From assembly GCA_016291435.1 (NCBI GenBank), contig JAEEXH010000006.1:1-64000 (forward strand): a stretch of DNA of 64,000 nt, in the 5' to 3' direction. Origin of the DNA: Oscillospiraceae bacterium. GTDB lineage: Bacteria; Bacillota; Clostridia; Oscillospirales; Ruminococcaceae. The position numbers and the translations under genes are program-made. This document shows positions 26,183-34,842 of this stretch, piece after piece. The number at the start of each line of letters is the position of its first letter. The stretch's first letter is position 1. Below the pieces are notes generated by a model that did no database searches, was not told the origin of the DNA, and saw only the letters and a list, made by a program, of their open reading frames with translations.

Positions 26183-27421
26183 ATGCCGGAACAGTATACG
26201 CCGCATACATCGACCCGTTACTGCCGCACAGCGGAGCGGCAGTCCGAAAAGCCGCTGCCGGAGCTCTATGCTTCGCGGGAGCAGTGCTGCGGCTGCACAG
26301 CCTGTGAATCGGCATGCCCGGTCAAAGCGATCCGCATGACGCCGGATGCAGAGGGCTTCCTCTACCCGGAGGTGGACGCCGCGCTGTGCATCGGCTGCGG
26401 AAAATGTACGAAGGTCTGTGCATTCAAGCCCGATCAGCAGAAGCGCGCAGAGGGCGGCAAACCCGATCATGAGCCTGCGGTCTATGCCGTCAGGCATAAG
26501 GACGAAGCGATCCGTGCAGCGTCCCGCTCCGGCGGCATCTTCACGGCGCTCTCCGATCTGTTTCTGTCAGAGGGCGGGGCAGTCTACGGCTGTGTGCTGA
26601 CGGAGGATTTCCGTGCGGTGCATGTCCGCGCAGAGGACGCAGCCGGGCGCGACCGGATGCGCGGCTCCAAGTATATCCAGAGTGATCTGCTGGACTGCTT
26701 CCGGCAGGTGCAGGCAGATCTCCGCGCAGGGAAAAAGGTGCTGTTCAGCGGCACCTCCTGTCAGGTTGCCGGGCTGCGCAGCTTTCTCGGAAAGCCGGAC
26801 AGCAATCTTTTTTGTGTGGATATCGTCTGCCACGGAGTCCCGAGCCCGCTGGTCTGGCGCAGGTATCTTGCATGGCAGACGGAACAGCACGGCAGCCGCG
26901 TGACGGCCGTGGATTTCCGCAACAAGCAGCGCTTTGGCTGGCGCGCACATGTGGAGACGATCTGCTTTGAGGACGGCACGGAAACGGACAGTCAGATCTT
27001 CAAGACGATGTTTTATTCGCACAGCATCCTGCGCCCCTGCTGTTATCATTGTCCCTATAAATCCACCCTGCATCCCGGCGATATTTCCATTGCGGATTAC
27101 TGGGGGATTGAAAAGGCAGCGCCGGGTTTCAGCGACAACAAGGGCGTTTCGCTGGTGCTGATCAATACAGAAGCGGGACAGCAGTGTTTTGACCGGGTCC
27201 GGGATGCACTGGCTTGCGTGCAGACAAAGCTGCAGGACAGCTTGCAGCCGCCGCTGATCGCGCCCTTTCCCGCACCCGCAAACCGCACAGCATTCTGGGA
27301 GGACTTTTATCGGATGCCGTTTGCGGACATTGCGAGGAAATACGGCAGAAAGCCGTTCATGCAGAGAGTCAAGGCGTTCCTGCGCAAAAAGCTGCGCAGG
27401 ATGCTTCAAAAACAGAAATAG
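26183..27421 (+). CDS. FrhB-like iron-sulfur protein (coenzyme F420 hydrogenase/dehydrogenase beta subunit family)
   Basis: 412 residues. Two [4Fe-4S] motifs near the N-terminus (CCGCTACESACP and CIGCGKCTKVC, about residues 34-80) are followed by the FrhB N and C domains (SRSGGIFTALSD; FSGTSCQVAGLRSFL; DIVCHGVPSPLVWRRYL). It probably binds flavin and acts as an oxidoreductase. Such proteins recur next to polysaccharide pyruvyl transferases in Firmicute and Bacteroidete glycan loci; the reaction there is not established. Confidence 0.85.
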   Translation: MPEQYTPHTSTRYCRTAERQSEKPLPELYASREQCCGCTACESACPVKAIRMTPDAEGFLYPEVDAALCIGCGKCTKVCAFKPDQQKRAEGGKPDHEPAVYAVRHKDEAIRAASRSGGIFTALSDLFLSEGGAVYGCVLTEDFRAVHVRAEDAAGRDRMRGSKYIQSDLLDCFRQVQADLRAGKKVLFSGTSCQVAGLRSFLGKPDSNLFCVDIVCHGVPSPLVWRRYLAWQTEQHGSRVTAVDFRNKQRFGWRAHVETICFEDGTETDSQIFKTMFYSHSILRPCCYHCPYKSTLHPGDISIADYWGIEKAAPGFSDNKGVSLVLINTEAGQQCFDRVRDALACVQTKLQDSLQPPLIAPFPAPANRTAFWEDFYRMPFADIARKYGRKPFMQRVKAFLRKKLRRMLQKQK

Positions 27422-27438
27422 GAGGACAGGAAATCATT

Positions 27439-28371
27439 ATGACTGAAACCGAGAGAATCGTGGCGCAGGGCATTGTGGATGCTGATTTTCTGAAGCCCGA
27501 GGTGCGGGACGAATATGAAGTGACTGCGGAGGCAAAGAAGATCTGGGCGATCGAGATCGACCTGCTCCGCAAGTTTGACGAGGTCTGCCGCAAGCACGGT
27601 CTGCGTTACTGGGCGGGCTTCGGCACGATGCTGGGCGCAGTCCGGCATCACGGCTTCATTCCGTGGGATGATGACGTGGATGTCTGGATGCCGCGTGAGG
27701 ATTACAACAAGCTGCTGAAGCTGCCGCAGAGTGAATTCGGCGCACCGTTCTTTTTGCAGACAACGATGAACGACGATGATTATTACAGCGCCTTTGCACG
27801 CCTCAGAAACAGCAATACGACCGGCATCCTTGTTTCCAAGTATAACAAGTGCAACAACGGCATCTATATGGATATTTATCCGCTGGACGGTCTGCATCCG
27901 AACAAAAATCTGCAAATGGTGAATTCCTACAATGTGCGGGTCCGGAACCTGATGGCGCATGCGTATATGTTCAATATCAACCCGCGGCTCATCACCCGCA
28001 TCATCTCGAAGGTTCTGCGGTCGGGGATCATCCCCTTCAATCACCGCAAGACCTATCAGAAGGTCAACCGCATCGCAATGAAGCGGAAATGGGCGGATGC
28101 CTCGGAGGTCGGCATCGTCGTCTTCTGGCCGTATGCCTATGCGCATAACCACTTCCGCAAGGATGCGTTCCAGGATACGGTCTATCTGCCGTTTGAGCAT
28201 ATCAGTGTCCCTGTGCCGAGCGGATATAAGCATGTTCTGCGCGTGCTTTACGGGGATTTCATGAAATTCCCGCCGGTGGAGCAGCGCGGGCAGTGGCATG
28301 ATTTCTTCTTTGAGCCGGATGTGGATTACAAGACGTATTGCAGTGAGCATTACGGAACCAAATACCAATAA
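27439..28371 (+). CDS. LicD-family phosphotransferase (second copy)
   Basis: 310 residues with GFGTMLGAVRHHGFIPWDDDVDVWMPR (about 55-81), the LicD core. AGGAGG precedes ATG 27439. It is directly upstream of the phosphonate genes, with only 17 bp between its stop and the pepM ATG, so it is the best candidate to transfer a CMP-activated phosphonate to the glycan. That substrate assignment rests on context alone. Confidence 0.9.
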   Translation: MTETERIVAQGIVDADFLKPEVRDEYEVTAEAKKIWAIEIDLLRKFDEVCRKHGLRYWAGFGTMLGAVRHHGFIPWDDDVDVWMPREDYNKLLKLPQSEFGAPFFLQTTMNDDDYYSAFARLRNSNTTGILVSKYNKCNNGIYMDIYPLDGLHPNKNLQMVNSYNVRVRNLMAHAYMFNINPRLITRIISKVLRSGIIPFNHRKTYQKVNRIAMKRKWADASEVGIVVFWPYAYAHNHFRKDAFQDTVYLPFEHISVPVPSGYKHVLRVLYGDFMKFPPVEQRGQWHDFFFEPDVDYKTYCSEHYGTKYQ

Positions 28372-28388
28372 TGGAAAGGAACGATACA

Positions 28389-30407
28389 ATGAAAGCGTTG
28401 ATCCTGAACTCCGGGCTTGGCTCCCGGATGGGTGTTCTGACAAGTGAGCATCCGAAATGTATGACAGAGATCTCTGCCCGGGAGACGATCCTGAGCAGAC
28501 AGCTCACGATGCTTGCCGAAGCGGGCATCACCGAGGTCATCATGACGACAGGCGCATTCGACGGCGTGCTGGTCAGCTATTGTAACAGCCTTGATCTTCC
28601 GCTGCATATCACCTTTGTGAAGAATCCTGTCTACGACAAGACCAACTACATCTATTCGATCTACTGTGCCCGCGATTATCTGAAGGATGAGGATATCATC
28701 CTGATGCACGGCGACCTCGTTTTCGAGAACACCGTGTTCGATCAGGTCATCGCTTCTGAGACAAGCTGCATGACCGTCAGCTCGACGCTTGATCTGCCGG
28801 AAAAGGATTTCAAGGCGGTCATTGCAGAGGGCAGGGTGCAGAAGGTCGGCATCGAGTTCTTCAATGAGGCAATGGCGGCACAGCCGCTCTACAAGCTCCT
28901 CAAGGAGGACTGGAACAAGTGGCTCTCCGGCATCATCGCATTCTGCGAATCCGGCGAGGAGGCAAAGAGAAAGTGCTATGCGGAAAACGCACTCAACGAG
29001 ATTGCTGATAAGAATATCGCGGCACTCGATGTGCAGGACATGCTCTGCGCAGAGATCGACAATCCCGAGGATCTGGCGGTTGTCTCCGCAAAGCTCAGAG
29101 AGATCGAGAACCGCACCGTTTACATGTGCTTTGCAACGGACATGATCCACAGCGGGCATATCGCGATCATCAAGAAGGCGAAGCGCCTCGGCAAGCTGAT
29201 CATCGGTGTGCTCTCCGATGAGGCAGTCTGCAGCTACAAGCGTTTCCCGCTGCTGCCCTTCGCAGAGCGCAAGGCGATGTTTGAGAACATTGCAGGCGTC
29301 TGGAAGGTCGTGGAGCAGAAGGAGCTGAGCTATAAGGAGAACCTCGAAGCCTACCGCCCGGATTTCGTTGTCCACGGCGATGACTGGCAGACCGGCTTCC
29401 AGAAGGTCATCCGCGATGAGGTTACCTCGATTCTCGCGTCCTACGGCGGCAAACTCGTCGAGTTCCCGTATTCCAAGGATGAGAAGTATCAGGAGCTCGA
29501 GAACCGCGCCAGAGCAGATATGTCGATGCCTGACATCCGCAGAGCAAGACTTAAGAAGGCAATCGCCATGAAGGGCACGATCACTGCGATCGAGGCACAC
29601 AGCGGTCTGACCGGCCTGATCGCGGAGAACACCGTGGTCTATCAGGACGGCGGCGCAAGACAGTTCGATGCCATGTGGATTTCCTCCCTCTGCGATTCCA
29701 CCGCAAAGGGCAAGCCGGATATCGAGCTGGTCGATATGACATCCCGTTTCCGCACGATTGACGATATCATGGAAGTCACCACCAAGCCGATCATCTTCGA
29801 CGGAGACACCGGCGGGCTGACCGAGCACTTTGTTTACACGGTCCGTACCCTCGAGCGCATGGGCGTTTCAATGGTCATCATCGAGGATAAGACGGGTCTG
29901 AAGAAGAACAGCCTGTTCGGCACCGAGGTGCAGCAGACACAGGCTGCGATCCCGGATTTCTGCGAGAAGATCCGGGCAGGCAAGAAGGCGCAGAAGACGA
30001 AGGACTTTATGATCTGCGCAAGAATTGAGAGTCTCATTCTCGAGCAGGGCATGGAGGATGCGCTGGAGCGTGCATTTGCATTCGCAGGTGCAGGCGCAGA
30101 CGCGATCATGATTCACTCCAGAAAGAAGGATCCGGCAGAGATCTTCGAGTTCGTTGAGAAGTTCCGCGCACAGGATCCGACCACGCCGATCGTTGTCGTC
30201 CCGACCTCGTTCAACATGGTCACCGAGGAGGAATTCAAGGCGCGCGGCGTCAATGTCGTGATCTATGCGAACCAGCTGACCAGAACCGGCTTCCCGGCCA
30301 TGCAGAACGCCGCAAAGATGATCCTGGAGCATCACCGCGCAAAGGAATGCGATGACATCTGCATGCCGTTCAAGGATATTATCCGTCTGATCCCGGAGGA
30401 AGTGTAA
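28389..30407 (+). CDS. pepM: Trifunctional nucleotidyltransferase / cytidylyltransferase-like / phosphoenolpyruvate mutase
   Basis: 672 residues in three parts. Residues 1-235 are a LicC/PntC-like NTP transferase (MKALILNSGLGSRMG, EHPKCM, LMHGDLVFE). Residues 240-390 are a cytidylyltransferase-like domain (FATDMIHSGHIAII, VVHGDDWQTG), as in AepX-type PEP mutases. Residues 394-672 are PEP mutase (AHSGLTGLIAE, FDGDTGG, EDKTGLKKNS), which converts PEP to phosphonopyruvate. AAAGGA is 8 bp from ATG 28389; ATG 28371 overlaps the licD stop and is less likely. A PntC-like domain would activate the finished phosphonate with CTP. Two nucleotidyltransferase folds ahead of one mutase is an unusual architecture. 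Confidence 0.92.
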   Translation: MKALILNSGLGSRMGVLTSEHPKCMTEISARETILSRQLTMLAEAGITEVIMTTGAFDGVLVSYCNSLDLPLHITFVKNPVYDKTNYIYSIYCARDYLKDEDIILMHGDLVFENTVFDQVIASETSCMTVSSTLDLPEKDFKAVIAEGRVQKVGIEFFNEAMAAQPLYKLLKEDWNKWLSGIIAFCESGEEAKRKCYAENALNEIADKNIAALDVQDMLCAEIDNPEDLAVVSAKLREIENRTVYMCFATDMIHSGHIAIIKKAKRLGKLIIGVLSDEAVCSYKRFPLLPFAERKAMFENIAGVWKVVEQKELSYKENLEAYRPDFVVHGDDWQTGFQKVIRDEVTSILASYGGKLVEFPYSKDEKYQELENRARADMSMPDIRRARLKKAIAMKGTITAIEAHSGLTGLIAENTVVYQDGGARQFDAMWISSLCDSTAKGKPDIELVDMTSRFRTIDDIMEVTTKPIIFDGDTGGLTEHFVYTVRTLERMGVSMVIIEDKTGLKKNSLFGTEVQQTQAAIPDFCEKIRAGKKAQKTKDFMICARIESLILEQGMEDALERAFAFAGAGADAIMIHSRKKDPAEIFEFVEKFRAQDPTTPIVVVPTSFNMVTEEEFKARGVNVVIYANQLTRTGFPAMQNAAKMILEHHRAKECDDICMPFKDIIRLIPEEV

Positions 30408-30408
30408 T

Positions 30409-31524
30409 ATGCAGCAGATTCTGACTGCAAGTGCGGATTACGCCGAACTGGACGAATATTTCGTTCAGTCCGGCGCAGAAAGCATCTTGCTTGTATGTGA
30501 CAGCGCCTTTGGGTTCCTGCGCATCAGGGATTACTTTGAGACACTCGAAGCACGCAGGGGCATCCGCGTTGTCAGGTTCTCTGATTTCCAGCCGAATCCG
30601 CTGTATGAATCGGTGGTCAAAGGCGTGGAGATCTTTCATGAAAATGGCTGCGGTCTGATCGCAGCAGTCGGCGGCGGCAGCGCCATCGACGTTGCAAAGT
30701 GCATCAAGCTGTATTCCAATATGGACAGCAGCGAAAACTATCTCAAACAGCAGATCGTGCCGAATGATGTGCCGCTGCTTGCTGTCCCGACAACCGCGGG
30801 CACCGGCAGCGAGGCGACCCGCTACGCCGTCATTTACTACAACGGCGCAAAGCAGTCCGTCACCGATTACAGCTGCATTCCGTCCACGGTTCTGTTTGAT
30901 GCAAGTGCCCTCAAAACCCTGCCGGTGTATCAGAAGAAGGCGACCATGATGGATGCGCTCTGTCATGCGATTGAGTCCTTCTGGTCGGTCAACTCCAATG
31001 CGGAGAGCATGGGTTATTCGCAGCAGGCGATTGAAATGATCGTTGCGAACAAGGCAAGCTATCTTGCCAACGAGGAAGCAGGCAACGAAAAAATGCTGAA
31101 AGCCGCGAACATTGCGGGCAAGGCAATCAATATCACGCAGACAACGGCAGGGCATGCAATGTGCTACAAGCTGACGAGCCTTTACGGCATTGCGCACGGC
31201 CACGCGGCGGCGCTCTGCGACAAAGCACTGATTCCCTTTATGATGCAGCATCCGGAGGCATGTATTGATCCGCGCGGCGAGCAGCATCTGAAGCAGGTGC
31301 TCGGCAAAATCGCGGCGGCATTCGGCTGCAAGCCGGAGGCGCTCGCAGAATGTTTTGCAGCGCTCGTCGATTCGCTCGAATTGCCGGTACCGGAGGTCAG
31401 GTCGCCGGAGGATATCGACACGCTCAAGATTTCGGTCAATCCGGACCGTCTGAAGAATCATCCGGTCAAGCTGACCGCGGAGACCATTGAAAGCCTTTAT
31501 AAGCAGATTTTGAGACAGGAGTAA
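30409..31524 (+). CDS. Iron-containing alcohol dehydrogenase, likely phosphonoacetaldehyde reductase
   Basis: 371-residue group III Fe-ADH. The NAD motif is GGGSAIDVAKCIK; the metal region has TTAGTGSEATRYAVIY, MMDALCHAIESFWS and GIAHGHAAALCD. It lies one base after pepM and 5 bp before the decarboxylase gene, where other pathways place an aminotransferase. This suggests reduction of phosphonoacetaldehyde to 2-hydroxyethylphosphonate, as in PhpC/FomC-type enzymes. Substrate is inferred from context. Confidence 0.88.
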   Translation: MQQILTASADYAELDEYFVQSGAESILLVCDSAFGFLRIRDYFETLEARRGIRVVRFSDFQPNPLYESVVKGVEIFHENGCGLIAAVGGGSAIDVAKCIKLYSNMDSSENYLKQQIVPNDVPLLAVPTTAGTGSEATRYAVIYYNGAKQSVTDYSCIPSTVLFDASALKTLPVYQKKATMMDALCHAIESFWSVNSNAESMGYSQQAIEMIVANKASYLANEEAGNEKMLKAANIAGKAINITQTTAGHAMCYKLTSLYGIAHGHAAALCDKALIPFMMQHPEACIDPRGEQHLKQVLGKIAAAFGCKPEALAECFAALVDSLELPVPEVRSPEDIDTLKISVNPDRLKNHPVKLTAETIESLYKQILRQE

Positions 31525-31529
31525 GAAAA

Positions 31530-32651
31530 ATGAAAGTTGGAAGTCTTGTTCAGATCATCGGCGCGGATTTCTATACCGGTGTGCCGGATTCGCAGCTCAA
31601 AGCGCTCTGCAACTACCTGATGGATACCTACGGGATTGATCAGAATCATCATATCATCGCGGCAAACGAAGGCAACTGCACCGCTCTCGCTGCGGGCTAT
31701 CATCTGGCTACCGGCAAGGTTCCGGTTGTCTATATGCAGAACTCCGGCGAGGGCAACATCATCAATCCGGTCGCCTCGCTGCTGAATGACAAGGTCTACG
31801 CAATCCCGATGATCTTCATCGTCGGCTGGCGCGGTGAGCCGGGCGTTCACGATGAGCCGCAGCACATCTATCAGGGCGAGGTCACGGTCAGGCTGCTCGA
31901 AGATATGGACATCAAGACCTTTATCATCGGCAAGGATACGACCGAGGACGAGCTCAGAGCTGTCATGGAAGATTTCCGCAAGGTGCTCGCTGCCGGCAAA
32001 CAGGTCGCATTTGTTGTCCGCAAGGGCGCACTGACCAACGCACCGGAGGTCGAATACAAGAACAGCAACAAGCTGATCCGTGAGGAGATCATTCAGCATA
32101 TTGTCAAGGCAGCAGGGGAGGATCCGATCGTCTCCACGACCGGCAAGCCGAGCCGTGAGCTGTTTGAAACCCGTGCCGCAAACGGTCAGAGCCACAAGTA
32201 TGACTTCCTGACAGTCGGCTCGATGGGTCACACTTCTTCGATTGCACTCGGCATCGCGATCAACAAGCCGGAGCAGAGAATCTGGTGCGTGGACGGCGAC
32301 GGTGCGGTGCTGATGCACATGGGTGCGATGGCGGTGCTCGGTGCAAACAAGCCGAAGAACCTTGTGCATGTGGTCATCAACAACGGCGCACATGAGACTG
32401 TCGGCGGCATGCCGACCGTTGCGGCGCAGATTGATCTGGTCGGCATTGCAAAGGCGTGCGGCTATCCGAATGCAGTCTGCGTCGATCAATTCGCCGATCT
32501 CGACCGCGAGCTTGCGGCGGCAAAGGGCAGAAATGAGCTGTCTCTGATCGAGGTGAAGTGTGCCATCGGTGCGCGTGAAGATCTCGGCAGACCGACTACG
32601 ACTGCGCTCGAAAACAAGCAGAACTTCATGGCATATCTTGCGACACTCTGA
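31530..32651 (+). CDS. aepY: Phosphonopyruvate decarboxylase
   Basis: 373-residue ThDP enzyme that decarboxylates phosphonopyruvate to phosphonoacetaldehyde, pulling the unfavourable mutase reaction forward. The N-terminal half has FYTGVPDSQLKAL and NEGNCTALAAGYHLATG; the C-terminal half has the ThDP motif GDGAVLMHMGAMA ending VINN. Length and order match Ppd/AepY. It is the last gene before the operon terminator. Confidence 0.95.
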   Translation: MKVGSLVQIIGADFYTGVPDSQLKALCNYLMDTYGIDQNHHIIAANEGNCTALAAGYHLATGKVPVVYMQNSGEGNIINPVASLLNDKVYAIPMIFIVGWRGEPGVHDEPQHIYQGEVTVRLLEDMDIKTFIIGKDTTEDELRAVMEDFRKVLAAGKQVAFVVRKGALTNAPEVEYKNSNKLIREEIIQHIVKAAGEDPIVSTTGKPSRELFETRAANGQSHKYDFLTVGSMGHTSSIALGIAINKPEQRIWCVDGDGAVLMHMGAMAVLGANKPKNLVHVVINNGAHETVGGMPTVAAQIDLVGIAKACGYPNAVCVDQFADLDRELAAAKGRNELSLIEVKCAIGAREDLGRPTTTALENKQNFMAYLATL

Positions 32652-32667
32652 TCAATGAAAACAGGAA

Positions 32668-32703
32668 CAGCCCGCTGCGTTTGATTCAGCGGGCTGTATT
32701 TCT
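32668..32703 (+). terminator. Terminator of the polysaccharide-phosphonate operon
   Basis: CAGCCCGCTG pairs with CAGCGGGCTG around CGTTTGATT, followed by TATTTCTT. It ends the ~24-kb transcription unit and faces the convergent esterase gene. Confidence 0.8.
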
Positions 32704-32766
32704 TGGAAAAGCGGTTTCTCTGTCAGGCTGCCAGCATGCACACAGCGCTGCGCGGATTTGATCCGT

Positions 32767-33969
32767 TCACTTCATCAGGAGCCGTTTCAGCAGCGTCAGA
32801 TCCTTTGCGTTGATATGCATATTGCTGTCAAGGTCAGCAGCGATCATCTGCGCATCCGTGAGCGTCCCCTTGCCGACCAGGAATTTTTGCAGCAGCACTG
32901 CATCTGCGAGCGCCGCAGCGGCGTCTCCGTCCACATCGCCCGTGACAGGCAGCAGCGGCGTGTGCCCCGTTACATTTGTCACGGTGGTTGTGGACGTTGT
33001 AGTGGTTGTGGTGGTTGTCGAGGTCGTAGTGGTTGTGGACGTTGTCGAGGTCGTAGTGGTTGTGGACGTTGTCGAGGTCGTAGTCGTTGTGGACGTTGTC
33101 GCATCTGTCTGCTGCACGGCACCGCTCAGATACTGCGTCAGCTGTTCTGTCCAGTAGGCGCCCATGCGTGCATAGCCCGCGTCATTCGGATGCACACCGT
33201 CTTTCAGCTGCGCATCCAGATCCGTGAGCGTACTGTTCACATGGCAGAGGGAGATGTTGTCAAACTCCTGCATCAGCTTGCTGACATTCTCCGTCAGCTT
33301 CTGATTGTAAAGGTCAAACCCAGCCTTGACCAGCGCCGCCGTTTCCGCGTCGGAGCGCTCCTCCCATGTTTCGGAGTAGCGGTAGCCGTTGAACCAGGTG
33401 TATACATCGCTGCGGTTCGGCTGCACATCCGGAATCTCCGTGACAAAAAGCTGTGCGCCGTCGGGCAGCTCCCCGAGGATATAGCGGATGAGCACCTCCA
33501 GCCGTTCTCCCGCCGTGCTGAGCTCGTGATTGTCGATGGCGTCGTTCGTGCCGATCTGGAGGATCACGATATCCGGCTGATATTTCGCAAGGCAGTCAGA
33601 GCTTTTGATCTGCTCATAGATGCCGGATCTGCCGTTGTAGCTCAGGATGCTGTAACCGCTGTGCCCGGAATGATCGTCGTCATACTGAAAGCTTACACCG
33701 TCCGCATCGGTATAGGTCGAGAAATATGAGCCGTTCTCACCGGAATCGCCGGTCATCTCGACGCTGTAACCGTTTTCCGTGAGTCCGTGATAGAGAAACT
33801 TCCGATATGAGCCGGCGGTTCCGTAGCCGTCGGTGATGGAGTCGCCGATGCACATGACCGTGACATGATTTTCCGCGGCGCCGGTCTGCGCAGGGAGCGC
33901 ACCGCCCGCAAAGCCTGCCGCAGTCAGGGCAGCAGCAGTGATTGCCGAAAAGACATGCTGTGTTTTCAT
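32767..33969 (-). CDS. Secreted SGNH/GDSL esterase with C-terminal dockerin
   Basis: 400 residues. A signal peptide (about 1-30) precedes an SGNH hydrolase domain (CIGDSITDGYGTAG with the Ser nucleophile; QIGTNDAID; DGVHPNDAGYARM with the Asp/His pair). A ~45-residue Thr/Ser linker follows, then a dockerin with two Ca-binding repeats (GDVDGDAAAALADAVLL and ADLDSNMHINAKDLTLLKRLLM). It probably deacetylates plant polysaccharides as a cellulosome component. GAGGGGG precedes ATG 33969. The linker DNA contains a 27-bp tandem repeat. Confidence 0.93.
   Translation of the reverse strand: MKTQHVFSAITAAALTAAGFAGGALPAQTGAAENHVTVMCIGDSITDGYGTAGSYRKFLYHGLTENGYSVEMTGDSGENGSYFSTYTDADGVSFQYDDDHSGHSGYSILSYNGRSGIYEQIKSSDCLAKYQPDIVILQIGTNDAIDNHELSTAGERLEVLIRYILGELPDGAQLFVTEIPDVQPNRSDVYTWFNGYRYSETWEERSDAETAALVKAGFDLYNQKLTENVSKLMQEFDNISLCHVNSTLTDLDAQLKDGVHPNDAGYARMGAYWTEQLTQYLSGAVQQTDATTSTTTTTSTTSTTTTTSTTSTTTTTSTTTTTTTTSTTTVTNVTGHTPLLPVTGDVDGDAAAALADAVLLQKFLVGKGTLTDAQMIAADLDSNMHINAKDLTLLKRLLMK
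33017..33097. repeat. 27-bp tandem repeat, three copies, in the esterase linker
   Basis: A 27-bp unit beginning GTCGAGGTCGTAGTGG repeats at 33017, 33044 and 33071, the last with one change. It encodes nine-residue Thr/Ser linker units, so copy-number change would alter linker length without a frameshift. Confidence 0.85.
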
Positions 33970-34020
33970 ATCAATACCCCCTCGGAATATGGATGCAAGA
34001 TATTTCACATCTGCAATATA

Positions 34021-34049
34021 ATTGTATCACATTTGCTGCGGAATGTCAA
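34021..34049 (-). promoter_or_regulatory. Promoter of the dockerin SGNH esterase
   Basis: Minus strand TTGACA (34044-34049), 17-bp spacer, TACAAT (34021-34026), about 50 bp ahead of ATG 33969. Confidence 0.8.
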
Positions 34050-34059
34050 CATGATATGC

Positions 34060-34095
34060 AAAAAAAGACCGAAGCTGTGCGGCTCCGGTCTTTTG
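34060..34095 (-). terminator. Terminator of the pilin-like gene
   Basis: On the minus strand AAGACCGGAGCC pairs with the GCTTCGGTCTT arm, followed by a run of T at 34060-34066. Confidence 0.75.
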
Positions 34096-34109
34096 CATTC
34101 AGTTTACGG

Positions 34110-34763
34110 TCAGGTGAAGCTGAAGGTTGTGTTCCATGCGCTGCTGATATAGCTTTCCAGCGCTGTCAGATTCGTGGCAACCGTGGTATCGCTGATCGAG
34201 CCGAGCGTCTCATCCTCGCCAAGCCCCTCACGCTCGACAAATTTTGTCGGATATGCACCGATGTAATCCGTTGAGGCGGTGGTTGCGCAGAATGCTGCAC
34301 GCACCTGATAATCCTGAATGACCAGCAGCCAGCAGATTTCATTGTTCTCCAGGAAGAGTCTGCCGAGGCGGCCGCGGAAGGAAGATGAGGTATCCTGATT
34401 GAGCCGTGCACCCGGCTGGGTTGTGTCGGTTCCGAAATCAGCATTGAACGGCGTGACGGTCATCGCGCTGCTGAACTCCGGAGAGTAGATGATGAGCCGG
34501 CCGGTGCTGTTTGCGCCGTAGAGCGCAGATTCAGCCGCAGAGCGATCGGTGAACTCGAATTCCTGGCAGATGGTCTGTGCGGAATTAAAGAGCACCTTTG
34601 CATTGCTGTTTGCGGCGTTGAGGCGGCTTCGGGTCATGTAGCCGGTGATTGCCGGGACAAAGACCGTCAGAAGAATTGCGATGATCGCAAGGACAATGAC
34701 CATTTCGATCAGGGTAAAACCGCGCAGTGTGCTGCGCTTTTCCTGCTGTTTGCTTGTATTCAT
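34110..34763 (-). CDS. Type IV pilin-like protein (prepilin N-terminal methylation motif)
   Basis: 217 residues. The leader ends at LRG/FTLIEMVIVLAIIAILLTVFVPAI: the class III prepilin cleavage site with Glu5 and the hydrophobic N-terminal helix. The rest is a pilin-like globular domain without a recognised fold. AAGGAG is 6 bp from TTG 34769 and 12 bp from ATG 34763, so the start could be either. No peptidase, ATPase or other pilus gene is nearby. In ruminococci, pilin-like proteins have been linked to fibre adhesion, which would suit this fibre-degrader context. Confidence 0.88.
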   Translation of the reverse strand: MNTSKQQEKRSTLRGFTLIEMVIVLAIIAILLTVFVPAITGYMTRSRLNAANSNAKVLFNSAQTICQEFEFTDRSAAESALYGANSTGRLIIYSPEFSSAMTVTPFNADFGTDTTQPGARLNQDTSSSFRGRLGRLFLENNEICWLLVIQDYQVRAAFCATTASTDYIGAYPTKFVEREGLGEDETLGSISDTTVATNLTALESYISSAWNTTFSFT

Positions 34764-34842
34764 AATCAATCACAGCTCCTTTTCTGCTTACAGCGAAGCG
34801 GGATTGGCATCAGATAAACCAAATGCTCAATATACCACTCTC

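Noticed and set aside
28350-29828. 492-codon minus-strand open frame opposite pepM
   Set aside because: Shadow of the PEP mutase gene, whose motifs are unambiguous.
33017-33097. CRISPR-like 27-bp repeats
   Set aside because: Units are contiguous without spacers and encode a Thr/Ser linker inside the dockerin esterase.
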